A stretch of 64,000 bases of DNA from Hemileia vastatrix (Eukaryota > Basidiomycota > Pucciniomycetes > Pucciniales > Zaghouaniaceae). Below the pieces are notes generated by a model. That model did not search any database and was not told the DNA's origin. It saw only the letters and a program-made list of their open reading frames with translations. Where the stretch lies: assembly GCA_030280995.1 (NCBI GenBank), contig JASXTE010000015.1, positions 5,195,001 through 5,259,000 of the forward strand. Direction: 5' to 3'. Numbering within the stretch: position 1 is the stretch's first letter; every line of letters begins with the position of its first letter. The position numbers and the translations under genes are program-made. Of this stretch, positions 24,501 through 36,170 are shown piece by piece.

Positions 24501-26560
24501 GTACTTTACTTAATTTTTTTTCTATAATATATAAAACCATCCTCAATGGAAAATTTACCTTTTTCTAATGCTTTGCTATATTTTTGTGGTAATGTTTTTA
24601 TTAAAACACTCATTGAAGAATTAGATTGATCATTTAATTTTGTTGTGAGTTTTCTCAAGTCAGGACCTGAAGCATAATTATCAAGAATTTATTGCATAAA
24701 TTTATTCTCAAGATCTACAATATAAATGCAATTAATGTTAATAATTTCTGTTTCAGGAACATAAACTGGATTATCATTACTATTAGGTAGAGGTACTTTA
24801 GATAAAAGATCTACATTAGAGTTTAAAGCTCCTGCTCTAGGTGTAACATTCATCTGTTCTCTGTATTCTTGTACAGCCAATCACCATCAAAACATATTTC
24901 TATTAAAATTTTTCATGTTTAAGAGTGACTTAACTGCACAACAGTCAGTTATTAGCTCAAATTTTTGGTCTTCAGGGTAATAATTTAGCTTCTAAAGAGC
25001 CTATACTACTTCCAAAAACTCAAGTTGTGTAGCACCATTATTCAATTCACTACTTCTTAGAGTACGTCAAATATAGCAAATTACTACTTTTGACAATTTT
25101 ACTTCAATGAGTTGTTTTTGATGCAAAGCAGCACCAAAAACAATAAAACTATCATCAGTTTAAAAGTCAAAAGTTAATTAGAAATCTGGTAATCCCAAGA
25201 TGGGAGCTGTCATCAAAAATTCTTTAAGCTTATCAAAAGACTGTTGTCTTTCATTTTCCAAATGAAAGCTTCTTATTTCTTTATCAGTGTGTTCAATGGT
25301 GCAACAATTAATTGGTAGCTCTTTATATATTTTCTATAATAGCTACACATGCCAAGAAAAGATTTTACATCCTTTAAATTTTGAGGAATTACAATATTCT
25401 TGATTTCAGCCAGCTTATTTTTTTCAACACATATTTGTAAGCCAGTTACAATATGATGTAGCACTTTTAAACACTCAAACCCAAATTTACATTTTTTCAA
25501 TGCAAGTGTTATTTTTTTTCATCCACTTTTAGAAATAAATTTTTCAATTGCAGTAAGTGTTCATCATAGGTCTTAGAGAACACTATGATGTCATCAATGT
25601 ATAGCATTAACCATCCTTCAATCATTTCATAATGGACTTTTATATCCTTTAGATTATGAAATACCAAAGGATCATTTTTTGGTCCAAATAGCATCTTGAA
25701 ATATATATAAATTCATATATTTGTTGTTATCAATAAGAATTTCTGTGAGCTCTTTTCAACAGAAAATTCATGGTACCCTTTTTTCCATCTAGGTTAATTG
25801 TGCACTTAGCACCTTTCAGGGTAGCATGCATAGAGGTAATCCTTGGCAAGGGATGAATATCATACAATGTAAATGTATTTCTTTCTCTATTATAACCACA
25901 CGGTCTTACCTTATGTTGTTCATAAGAGATAAGGACTTGTAATTTCACACAATATTTTAGAGTATTTTTTATGTTGTCAATAATTTTCATGTTTTGAAGC
26001 ATCTTAATATTATCCTCTATGTATTTTTCCTCCATTGGTGAAGTGAAGTATGGTTTTTCTCAAGACTAGCAGGAAAATTTTCCATTTAAAATGTCAAAGT
26101 AAATTTCATCTCATGATTTTTCACAAGGCCAAGTTCATTGGTCACATGTGCACAGGCCATTGGAAATGCCTTAATTAAGTCCAAAATATTTATCTTATCA
26201 GCTTAACTTAACTAAGTTCCAAATGATGCTTTTGAAATTTCTGTTTCCAGAAGTTCCTTCTCACTGGCTTCTCTTCTTTTCAAGGAATATCCAATACTGA
26301 CTTTATTTTCATGAATTTTTTAAAAGAATTTATTTTAAATTTTCTTTTATCACTCATTACAATTTTAAAATTATTTTGAGAAGGGTCTAATTTTACTCCA
26401 AACTTTGTCAGAATATCATTACCAATGATAAAAAAGCTACTAAAAATTTTTATTATTAATAACTACTAATTCACAAGCTACTTTAACATAACCATTTTGA
26501 TGTTTTAAGAAAATGAAAGCTTTGCATTTAACTATTGGGTGTAATACTGATCCAAACCCT
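24501..26560 (-). pseudogene. Reverse transcriptase and RNase H (element B)
   Basis: Heavily decayed counterpart of the A region. Recognisable minus-strand pieces: MLYIDDIIVFSKTYDEH (YIDD motif intact, about 25605), KNDPLVFHNLKDIK, FLGMCSYYRKYIKSYQL, and the RT start around 25730-26035 (YCVKLQVLISYEQHKVRPCG). RNase H and the linker (24501-25270) are present only as fragments. No function can remain. Confidence 0.8.
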
Positions 26561-26900
26561 CTCTAGTTTTTACTTTATGGGGTTCTAGCTTTCACTTATA
26601 ATCGCTATCAATTTTCTATAAAATACATGCAGAAACAACATAGCCAGCAGTTCCTGTAATTAATAATATATTTGAAGTTTCACCAGAAATTATTTCTGAG
26701 CCATGATAGGTTTCATTCTTAATTTTTCAGCTTGTATATCCTTAATTTTCTAAGCACTTCAAAGTTCATTAATTATACATTTGAGTACATACTTAATATT
26801 GGATTTTCAAAGATGGATAACTCATCTTCCAACATACAGACATCATTTTCATCAGTATATGAGATATAAATGTCAAAATCACTTGAATCTTTGCTTTTTC
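26561..26900 (-). pseudogene. Protease remnant (element B)
   Basis: Nucleotide similarity to the protease of A (19051-19305) runs through here, including the segment before the active site, but the D-T-G motif is no longer readable in one frame. Identified by position and homology only. Confidence 0.55.
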
Positions 26901-29287
26901 TGTTTCAATTTAAGACTCTTGCTGATTTTAAACAATTTTTATGTTTTTTTCACATTTGTGACCTTTATTCCAAGGCACATTACACTTATTAGTAGTATTT
27001 GATTCATAATTTTTTGGTACTACAGTTGCAGTGGGTTTTTCTGCTTTTCATGGAGTTATTTTGTATTCTGAAATTTCATAGTTTCATAATTTTGTTTATA
27101 AGTTTCACACTTATAGTTTAATAGTATTTCATTAAAAATATAAATTAATTCAGAGTACTCACATACCATAATTTTTCTAGCTACAACAATGTCTCTGACA
27201 GATATAGGTAATTTATATATTATTTTATCTTTCCATAAGTTAAAATCAATATTTGGTTCAATGGCTTATAATATTTTTTTAAAAATTTATTAAAAATACC
27301 ATAGATTTGTAACCATTCAACAGATTATACCTTGCTTTCTCATTTAATCTTTTCTGAGTTAGTCTAAATCTAGAATCTTCAAATCGTTTTTAAATTAGTT
27401 TTTTTCATTCAGCCCAAGTGTTATCTTTACCCTCACATTATACAGCTTCAAATCATAATAAAATAAAATCGTTAAACAATGAAATTAGTATTGATGATAT
27501 TTCATCATCTGTTAACTTATATGATAATTTTAAATTTTCAATTCTTTGAATAAAATGTTGCAAAAAAGTACTTGTATCCCCATCATAAGTTGGGTACTGG
27601 TCAAATTTTGGCCAATTCTTCTGATTGGATTTCATCTCACTAATCCTTGGAAAATTTAATAACTCATTCACTTAAGATAGATTTTCTTGTATTTCATCTT
27701 GTACTTATTTGTAACTCACATTTGTTCTTTAAGACTTGACACTTCCACCAGTTATTTTTGTTTGTGGTGGCAATGAAAGTGATTGAGATTTATTTTTGCA
27801 AATAAAAGGATTATTTTTATACTGTGTACACTTATTTGTATAATGATTAATTAGTAGATTGGCAGTTTCAATCTCAAACTTAGCTAACCTTTGTAACAAA
27901 TAAGATAAATTTTAATTTTTTTATGCAAGAGATAAATTTGTTCTTGATTCATATTTTATCAAATTTGCTTCATAAAATATTTATTAAATCACTGAATATT
28001 TTTGAAATTTCACTATGTTTATTACTTAAAGAATTATATTTAAGAGCTAAAGACATCTGTTCTTTCTCTAATTCTTAGTTTCCTTTTTCTAGCAGAGAAA
28101 TATTCAATGTTAAGGATGAAATTGTTTCACTTGTGAGCCTAATTGCCTTTTCCTCACACTCAGTCATTCTATTCCATAATTCTGAAAAAAAATGGATAGT
28201 TGTATTTTTATTAAAATACTCAACATCTTCCATTTAAAATTGTTTACTATTTAGTGAGGCACTCAACTCACTGATATGTGGCGGAAATTGAGGGTTAACT
28301 GTATTTTTATCATAAATATTACTATTGTTATAGACAAAAGATAAATCAGGTGTATCTACATTAAGACCCAATTGTCTCAAGTCCACCTCAATCTTCTAAA
28401 TAGATTTCACATCAATCAAATTACCTGCCATGTAATAATCAGTATCACCACACAATATGGGGGGACTTTCTAGGGAGTCCTCAACCTTGGATCCAATTTC
28501 AACACGGATTGAACACACATTGAGCTATTGATAAAGGAACCATACAATAAGGAATGAACACCACTCAGAAGAACAGTTTTAGGTGGGTTTTCAAGTAGAT
28601 TTCAGTTTGGGTTTGGTATGAGTTCAGTCTGAGTTCCATCTGAGCTCCATCTCAGTTCAGGTTGTGGACTTGCTAGCAAGTCCACCCCCTATCTTGCATA
28701 GTGTATTATGTGAAATATTAGAAGGCAATTTACTTACCATGAGATAGGAGCAAGATCTGGATTTTTGTACTTTTGCTTTGGCTTGTAAGGGTGAGTTGAA
28801 GTGGTCTGATGATGGGCTGGATCCCTGTTGAAATTTTGGATGGCCCACTGTTAATGAGACCCATCCCATTTCCATTTTTCCACCAAGATCATGTCCTGGG
28901 ACTGACCTGATCATCCTGGGGTAGGGGGTGGATGGTTTTTCTGTACTCCTTTCATATCTGAAAGTGTTTGATTCAATTGCTGGAATTCTATCCTGAAATT
29001 TTTCTCCACTTTCTCCACCTCTTTGATGATGAAAGACTTTGTCTCTTCTAGCTTCAGAAATTTTCTGGAAAATTGAAGCAGTTGATCCTGAAGAGGAGGT
29101 GATGTTTCCTTATAGTCATATTTTTTAATTGGGTGTCATTTTTCTCTACACTTAGTTTTTCTAGTTGAGGATAAGACTTTACTTCCATATTTATGTTCTG
29201 GTACATTGTTTTTAGCTTTATACCTGGTACTAAAAGCCAGTTCATCACTTACATTGTCCCGTGGAGAACTCATAATGCCTAAATTAA
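26901..29287 (-). pseudogene. Gag and leader remnant (element B)
   Basis: Aligns with A's gag: minus-strand pieces include NELLNFPRISEMKSNQKNWPK (27671 down), a coiled-coil stretch up to 28240, and the start region ending near 29250 (MMNWLLVPGIKLKTM compared with MKNLLIIPGLNVIKT in A). It is interrupted by the MITE at 28446-28703 and by many stops. At 29288 the leader is cut by the MITE fragment and H1. B's 5' LTR is not found here; the partial LTR at 44957 may be its remnant. Confidence 0.75.
28446..28703. mobile_element. CACTA-type MITE, copy 2
   Basis: 258 bp, from caccacacaatatgggggg to ctatcttgcatagtg, with inverted ends, and direct TAT on each side (28443-28445 and 28704-28706). Element A carries the uninterrupted site near 20915-20925 (ataagtattgtg). 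About 90% similar by eye to the copy at 32931, same orientation. Confidence 0.9.
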
Positions 29288-29294
29288 CTATTTA

Positions 29295-29421
29295 ATAGGG
29301 GGTATCAAAGTTATAAATTTGTAATTATTTAAAAGGTATTTCACAACACAAATAGAAAGCTAAAAACTTGACATTAATTCTCAGTAAAATGGTGTTTTTG
29401 GAAGTACAATATGACATATTA
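29295..29421. mobile_element. Truncated Tourist-like MITE
   Basis: Begins taagggggtatc-like (aatagggggtatcaaagtta) and matches the first 127 bp of the MITE at 1460-1660 up to gacatatt, where H1's left end starts. The right half of the MITE is not found after H1. Confidence 0.75.
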
Positions 29422-29819
29422 GGGGTTGGAAATTTTGACAGATCTGCAATTAAATTAATTGTGGATAAAAATCATTATACCCCAATTTTCTTTTGAAATT
29501 ATTTTTTCTAATAACTGGGTTATTAGACCTTTTACTTGTCTATCTTCACCTCTATCCAGCATTTTTATCCTCAATTTTTATAACCACATCTTGGACAACT
29601 TCTTGGAAGAGTCAACCTACCTAACATGCTGCACACTCCCATCCTGACTATTAATTTCTGTTCAAAACCCCTCCCCATCTCATCTGTTTTTTTCTTCTCC
29701 TTTTAATCTTCAAATATCTCAACATTTCGTTCATTATAGATCTTCTCAAAGGCAGCCCTCCCCCAGTTTTTCTTCAAATCCCATTACTTCCTCTTTCCCC
29801 TGCTCAGATAAGAAATAAT

Positions 29820-30061
29820 TGAATTTTCAACTAACAAAAGATGATCATCTCATATCAACTGGCTGAAAATATAAACTAATTATGATTCTTGTTTTGTTAC
29901 TGAGAAAGCAATTAAAGTAGGACAGCCCCATTTATAAATTGAAAATATCTATCTTATAGTGGCCAATGAATTACAAAATAGGAAAAAGTAAAGGATTGAT
30001 CTTTTACCTAAACAGATGCATGAGGATTTAAAGAAATACCAAGCCAAACACAAGAAGGCAA
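29820..30061 (+). pseudogene. Myb/SANT-like companion gene, 5' part (H1)
   Basis: Read on +, with stops at several codons: NWLKI, NYDSCFVTEKAIKVGQ, ENIYLIVANELQNRKK, KQMHEDLKKYQAKHKKAMQ. The W...(F/Y)V.E.I..G, N..W/Y..V...L pattern and the basic helix are those of Myb/SANT-like DNA-binding proteins common in fungal and plant transposon-rich genomes. Four or more in-frame stops make it a pseudogene. It is cut by F after the codons for KKA; reading resumes at 39221. Harbinger elements typically need such a protein to bind the ends and move the transposase into the nucleus (family knowledge). Confidence 0.55.
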
Positions 30062-30834
30062 TGTCATGTGCCACGTGACACTCGAGGCGAAATCAACTCA
30101 TTAAATCAATAATATCGAGTCCTAAATCTATACTCGAAGCGCAGAAAGCAATTCTCCATAGCAACTGCAATTTTCCTTTGTGTACTTACTATTTAACTGC
30201 GCTAGCCTAAACTCTAAATCTAAATTAGTCAATCTCTCAATAGGGTACCTTAGTCCTTTTCAATAAGCAACGCACAGCGCTAGGTTCAACGAAATAGTAC
30301 AGTAGTAGATTTCATTAAAGTTTTGTTAATTAATTAAAAAGGGGTAAATTGAGCATGGACGGATATTTAGTGAAGAGGGTCTAAGTGTATGTTAGTAATG
30401 GTCAATGGAATGGGAATGGTGCGATGGAAGTGAGGTCAATGCGAGGAGGAACAAAGGATATAAAAGGAGTTGGGTATTTGGTTCGATATTCCTTAGAATT
30501 AAATTATAAAATCGTATTTACATTAATAGTGGTAAATCCTTAAAGTTAAATCATTGTTATTGTATCTTTCTTTTATTTTCTCAATATTCATTTCTAAAAT
30601 CCTAAATCTTTGATTATTGAGTTTCCAACCCTTCGTGAGATTTTAAGAATTACTATTACCTTTGAAACTAGTCTATTATTCTTCTCGAACGAACCTCGAA
30701 CCTGTAGCTATTACTTCGAGTGACCTTCGAATCATTTCCTAGAATCATTCCTCTGTGCTTCGAAGAAGTTTTATAAATCCCTCATCTCACTTGCAGGAAC
30801 ATCCTCGACCTTGTGCGTAGGTCGTCCGGTGACA
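30062..30834 (+). repeat. 5' LTR of chromovirus F
   Basis: 773 bp, begins tgtcatgtgccacgtgacac and ends gtcgtccggtgaca. Differs from the 3' copy at nine positions, at least six of them C/T or G/A changes at CpG. It carries a TATA box (30459) and the segment complementary to the primer site (30495-30508). Confidence 0.93.
30459..30466 (+). promoter_or_regulatory. TATA box of F's LTR promoter
   Basis: tataaaag in the middle of the LTR, 36 bp before the agaattaaattata segment that pairs with the primer site. The same box is in the 3' LTR at 38845. The spacing puts the likely transcription start at or just before 30495. Confidence 0.65.
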
Positions 30835-30835
30835 G

Positions 30836-30849
30836 TATAATTTAATTCT
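30836..30849 (+). other. Self-priming primer-binding site of F
   Basis: tataatttaattct, one base after the LTR. Its exact complement agaattaaattata lies in the LTR at 30495-30508, about 36 bp past the TATA box, so at the predicted 5' end of the transcript. No TGG, the mark of a tRNA primer, is present. This arrangement is that of Tf1/sushi elements, where the mRNA 5' end folds back and primes reverse transcription. Confidence 0.7.
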
Positions 30850-30905
30850 CCGTAGTTCTCATTCTTTGCACTACTACGTCCTTTTAGGTGTTTTTAAAAT
30901 TTTAA

Positions 30906-32092
30906 ATGGCACCTGTTCAACGCACTCCTCCTACGGGCGCTACTACTAGAGCTCGCGCTAGAGGCAGGCCAACAGCCACAAGGTCTGTTTCTCGCACTCA
31001 CTCTTTGGAACCACTCGACCTTAGGGAAAGGCAAAATTCAGTTCAATCTGTAGAAGACATTCCACAAGATTTGAGGATTCTAGTGATGAAGAAGAAGGAG
31101 AGGATACAATGCACGAGGCACCATCCGCCCCTGCCAATCACCCTTCTGGCCGATCCTCAGAACCTGGACCATCTAACTCTCTAGAAGATTTCATGAGACT
31201 TTTCATGAAAACCCGTTCAAATCCAACGTCTTCAGAGGGATCTAAGTTCAAAACTCCTTCTATGAAATCTCCTGACAAATTCGACGGAGATCACCACAAC
31301 AGATTGCGACCCTTCTTGCAAACCTGCAAGCTACTGTTCCATAATGACCCTCGAACCTTTAACAGCGACCAATCAAAGGTTGTTTACGCTTCTTCATTCC
31401 TAGCCGGGAAAGCAGCAAGATGGTTTGAACCTTATCTACTCATGCTTTCTTCGACAGAAACCCACTTACTTATCAATAATTGGGAAAAGTTTGAGGACCA
31501 ACTTTTTACATTGTTTGGGGACGCTAATAAAACGGACAACGCGGAAATTGAACTTGATTTTCTTCGCATGAATGATAATGGTAAAGCTTCTGAATATATC
31601 TCAAACTTTAGAGCACTTCAAACTTGAGTAGGTTGGAATGATGCTGCCCTTAAGTATCATTTCAAGAAAGGACTTCCTTCGAAGATTCTAGATCAATTAA
31701 ATCTTCACGGTCAGAAGATGACTACTTTAACGGACTTAATGGATCGAACCCTCGAACTTGACGGCGTTTATCAAGGACGACTTCAACATTGTCGATATGC
31801 CAACAAATCTCAAGGCCTAAATTTTAAATCGGGTCCTTCTTCACACCCACGACCAAATCAATCCTCCTCGACTCAATCCAAACCCAATAAGGGAAAGGAT
31901 AAACCTCGACCAAGAGGCTCGACCCCAGGCGATATCAGCAAAGTACTGGATCCTAAAGGGGAACTTAAAGAAGCTGAGAGGAAGAGACGAGCAGATAATG
32001 GGTTATGTATGTATTGTGGGGGTAAGCACAAGTTGGAAGACTGTGTAAAGTTGAAGGAAAGAGAAGGTACTAGTTTGAAGTCAAAAAACTAG
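30906..32092 (+). pseudogene. Gag of chromovirus F
   Basis: Starts MAPVQRTPPTG with an R-rich N-terminus, then a one-base frame change near 31065 into a D/E-rich stretch. The capsid domain follows (FDGDHHNRLRPFLQTCKLLF, AARWFEPYL, NWEKFEDQLFTLFGD, EYISNFRALQ) with a TGA at 31626-31628 directly before VGWND, most simply an Arg codon CGA mutated at CpG. After a linker of DMTTLTDLMDRTLELD type and a basic, P/S/Q-rich stretch comes a zinc knuckle CMYCGGKHKLEDC, spacing C-x2-C-x3-H-x4-C, one residue shorter than the usual CCHC box. It forms the particle and binds the RNA. Two lesions over about 395 codons fit a young pseudogene. Confidence 0.88.
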
Positions 32093-32106
32093 TAGATAGT
32101 TTACTT

Positions 32107-32878
32107 GTGTGCAAAGCAAACTATCTTATCTCTCCCAGTGCACAGAACCTCCATGTCTTAAGGACTGGAGTTGCCTTAAACCGCTTGAGATTCATTCTTT
32201 TTAAGGAGGATATCCCCTTCAGTTGTCTTATAGACTCTGGAGCTTCAATTTCTTTTGTTAGTTTATCTTTTGCCAAGAAGCTTCAACTAACATTTACAGA
32301 TATTGATTGAACTCCAATCTATTTGGTCGAATCAGAGGAACCCAAATATTGGGTAAGTAAGAAAGTTTTATGGGTTTTCAACTTTCCGAACTTTCCCCCC
32401 TTCGAGTGGGAATTATCAGTCTTGGATGCCCCAAGGATGGACGATACCATTCTTGGCCATGACTTTTTAACGCATTGGAATCCCGAAATTGATTGGACTA
32501 GGGGATTGATCACCCCACGCTCTAAGTATATTTCTAATTCTTCAATGCAGGTCAATAGGGAGTTAAACAACCTGCCTGACAATGTCCTGCTAGAGGACAA
32601 ATCTCTGCCAGATGACTTGCAAGCATCTGATCTTTCTCTAAATGAGCAATTGGCTAACCCTTCTAGCTCAATAACTTCACTTGAAGAGGATTTAAATTGC
32701 CTCAAAGTAATCGAATTCTGCTCTCTCAATACAGGTATCCCCCCGACAGATTTTCTCGAAGATGAAGAGGACGACCAAATCAACGTTGAAGCCATTAAAT
32801 CAACTCTACCGGAAATCTACCACGATTTCCTCGATGTTTTCTCAATCCGTAAGGCCGATAATTTACCACCTCATTGAC
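32107..32878 (+). pseudogene. Protease and RT N-terminal linker (chromovirus F)
   Basis: Frame 32107-32310 contains FSCLIDSGASISFVS, a retropepsin active site of D-S-G-A type. A TGA at 32308-32310 separates it from frame 32323-32877, which continues in the same phase after a few codons with the flap-to-C-terminal segment DTILGHDFLTHWNPEIDW typical of Ty3/Gypsy proteases. An acidic linker follows and ends LPEIYHDFLDVFSIRKADNLPPH, the conserved lead-in to RT. It stops at TGA (32876-32878), where relatives have Arg, followed by TAG two codons later. The stretch would make protease and the start of RT by Gag-Pol processing. Confidence 0.8.
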
Positions 32879-34448
32879 CCTAGGATCATCAAATAGAGTT
32901 AATAGGCCCAGTACCTCCGGCAGGTCCTGTCACCACACAATATGGGGGGCGGACTTGCTAGCAAGTCCGCAACCTTGGACCCAAACTCACCATAGATTGA
33001 ACACACATTGAGCTATTGATAAAGGAGCCATACAATCAGGAATGAACACCACTCAGAAGAACAGTTTTAGGTGGGTGTTCAAGTAGAGTTCAGTATGGGT
33101 TCAGTATGAGTTCAGTCTGAGTTCCATCTGAGTTCCATCTGAGTTCAGGTTGAGGACTTGCTAGCAAGTCCACCCCCTATATTGCGTAGTGTGTCTATTC
33201 TTTATCGAAGGACGAATCTCAAGTTCTTTGAGACTACATTGCAGAGAATGTAGCCAAAGGTTTCATCAGAGCCAGTAAATCTCCAACAGGCTCCCCTGTC
33301 CTCTTTGTAAAAAAGAAAGACGGTAGTCTTAGGTTGTGTGTTGACTATAGAAAGCTCAACACAGTCACTAAGAAGAATGCATATCCTGTTCCTCCTATGT
33401 CATTACTTCTTACCCTTTTCATTGGTGCTAATTTCTTTTCTAAAATTGATCTTAGAGGTGCTTACAATCTTATTCGCATTGCGGAAGGTCATGAACCACT
33501 GACTGCAATGCGCACTAGATTTGGTAGTTTTGAATATTTAGTTATGCCTTTTGGATTATGTAACGCACCTTCAACTTTTCAAACTTTTGTTAATGATATC
33601 TTTCAAGATGTTGTTGAACAATTTGTAGTCGTCTATTTAGATGATATTTTAATATTCTCGAAAAAACTGGATGAACATATTCATCATGTTCGACAGGTCC
33701 TAAATTGTCTTCGAGATCATGGTCTCTACGCCAAGCATAATAAATGTGAATTCCACCCCAAATCAATTGATTTTTTGGGTTTTACGTTGTGCACTGACAG
33801 TTTAGTCATGGATGACAAAAAAGTCCAGAAAATCCTGGAATGGCCTGAGCCCAAAAAAATTAAATCACTCCAAGGATTTTTGGGTTTTGCAAACTTCTAT
33901 AGAAGATTTATTAAAGATTACTCTAAAACTATTTCCAATCTTACTTCTCTTCTTAGAAAAGATATTCCTTTTGTTTTTACTTCTACAGCACAAAAGGAAT
34001 TCGAAGCACTAAAAAGGCGTTCACCACAGCCCCAATTCTTTGACATTTTGATCCTTCTGCCTCAACAATAGTTGAGACAGATGCGAGCAATTATGCTATT
34101 GCAGGGGTTATCTCCCAATTAAATCCTGAAACAAATTTGTTTCATCCTGTTGCTTTTGAGTCACGCAAACTCATAGCTGCAGAATTAAATTATGAAATTC
34201 ATGACAAAGAGCTTTTAGCTATTATCCATTGTCTTAAAAAATGGCGTTCATTTCTTCTCAGCCTAGATAGTCCTTTTCAAATTTTAACAGATCATAATGC
34301 TTTGAAATACTTCATGTCTTCTAAAGTGTTAACCAGGCGTCAAGCCAGGTGGGCTGAATTTTTGTCTGAATTTTCTTTCTCTATTTCCTATCGCCCAGGA
34401 AAAAACTGCATTGTCCCAGATATCTTGTCACGTCGGGACGACGTTTAA
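32879..34448 (+). pseudogene. Reverse transcriptase and RNase H (chromovirus F), split by MITE
   Basis: Begins HQIELIGPVPPAGP, is broken by the 261-bp MITE at 32931, and resumes YSLSKDESQVL. From 33334 the RT is open for 245 codons: [44 protein letters not shown], and the catalytic [12 protein letters not shown], then [14 protein letters not shown] one-base change near 34010 shifts the frame into RNase [34 protein letters not shown], so the Asp/Glu/Asp residues are visible. It ends at a TAA (34446-34448) after SRRDDV. All RT catalytic residues are kept; the disabling events are the MITE and the indel. Confidence 0.9.
32931..33191. mobile_element. CACTA-type MITE, copy 3, in F pol
   Basis: 261 bp, from CACCACACAATATGGGGGGC to TATATTGCGTAGTG, with inverted ends including GGACTTGCTAGCAAGTCC on both sides. 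Direct TGT flanks it (32928-32930 and 33192-33194). Taking out the insert and one TGT joins the pol reading frame without a gap, so the ends are certain. It is inserted in an element whose LTRs are about 99% identical, so this MITE moved recently. Confidence 0.93.
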
Positions 34449-36002
34449 CCACAGCGGGGGGACGCATTTGCTGACAAGAACCCAGAAAATGTGCAATCAA
34501 TCTTCAACGAATCAATGTTAACGACTCATAAACTTAATTCGATGACAATTCAATCTTTTCGAAATCCACTATCCAACATCCTCGAAGCTCAGTTGAAGGA
34601 CGATTATTGTTTAGGGTTAAAAGACAAAATACTCTCGAAGCAAGGGGCCAAAAGATTTAGTATTGAATCAGGTCTATTATTCTTTGAAGGTAGAGTAGTC
34701 ATACCCGACAACAATGAGATAAAATTATGGATTTTCAACAGTCGACATGATTCTCCATTAGCTGGTCATTTTGGGGTTGATAAAACCTACCAGTTAATAG
34801 TGAGGGATTTCTTCTGGCCAGGTATGACCAGGGAAATTAAGGCCTATATAAAAGCTTGTTACAAATGTAATAGGAATAAGGCTCCCCGTCACCGGAAGCA
34901 TGGGTTGCTTCAACCACTTCCTATTCCCTCTAAACCTTGGGAATCTTTATCGATGGATTTCATTTCTCAACTTCCTATTTCTAATGATTTTGATGCTATA
35001 TTAGTAATAGTAGGTAGATTTTCAAAAATGTCTATTTTTATTAAAACCACTACTACTGCTACAGCAGAAGATTTTTCAAAATTGTTTCTAAAATATGTAT
35101 TTTCTAAACACGGCTTACCGAATGATATTATTTCAGATAGAGGCTCATTGTTTGTATCCACATTCTGGACCCAACTGTGTTGACAACTCAATATCACGAG
35201 GAATCTCTCCACGGCCTATCACCCTGAAACCGATGGTCAAAAAGAAAGAGTTAACCAAATCCTCAAACAATATCTTCGAATGTATGTCAGTTACCAACAA
35301 GACGATTGGACCACATGGTTACCATTGGCCGAATTTGCTTATAATAACTCGACTCATTCTTCGACACGACAATCTCCCTTCGAAACCATTTATGGACAAC
35401 ATCCTCGATTCAACTCAATCCATGTAGGAACTAATCATCCTGCGGAACATCATCTTTGAACTATATCACGACTCCAAGAAGAACTTAAAACAAATTTGGA
35501 ATCAGCGATTCAAAGATACAAGGAACAGGCCGACAAACATCGACAATCTGCTCCTTCCTTTAAACCAGGCGACAAAGTATGGCTCGACGCACAAAACATT
35601 CGAACAACAAGACCATCAAAGAAACTGGCTGAAAAGCTCTTGGGACCATTCGAAATCAACTCTGAAGTCTCTAAAACTGCATTTCGACTCAAGTTACCTC
35701 ATAAATGGCAGGCGATTCACCCTGTTTTCCATGTATCTCTCCTGGAACTGGCTCGAGAAATATACCTGGGCAAGAACCAACCCCCTCCGGAACTGGTCGA
35801 AGTAGAAGATCATCTAGAGTGGGAAGTAAGTCGTATCATTGATTCAAGAATACGCAAGGGGAAACTTCAATACCTCGTGGAATGGGAAGGCTTCCTCAAT
35901 GACTCAGAAAAAACATCCTGGGAACCAGCCATCAATGTTTCTAACGCTCCTGAACTCCTAAAATCTTTTCATTTGAAATATCCTTTAAAACCAAAACCTT
36001 AA
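34449..36002 (+). pseudogene. Integrase with chromodomain (chromovirus F)
   Basis: Frame 34491-35183 has the H-H-C-C zinc finger (SPLAGHFGVDKTYQL ... CYKCNRNK), the first catalytic Asp in SMDFISQLP and the second in DIISDRGSLFVSTFW. A one-base change near 35180 shifts to the frame with [16 protein letters not shown], carrying the third catalytic residue (E). A TGA at 35457 follows HHL. The last frame, 35496-36002, holds the basic GPF module (PSKKLAEKLLGPFEI ... IHPVFHVSLL) and a chromodomain, VSRIIDSRIRKGKLQYLVEW then EGFLNDSEKTSWEP. Chromodomains of this kind bind modified histone tails and guide insertion. Catalytic residues are all present; two lesions break the frame. Confidence 0.9.
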
Positions 36003-36170
36003 AATTTCTTTATTTAAAATTTTCTTTTCTTTTTCTTTCTTTCTTTAAAATCTGAAACACCTCTTAAATTTCTTAGCCTTGTTTTCTTTTTTCTCTCTTC
36101 TTTTTTCTTTCTTCTCCTTCTATAAAATTTCCTCCAAAACCAACTAAAAATAAAATCAAAATTAAAATTA
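36003..36170. other. Pyrimidine-rich spacer after F pol
   Basis: T/C-rich low-complexity sequence (tttctttctttc) between the pol stop and the microsatellite. No ORF or motif is recognised. Confidence 0.5.
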
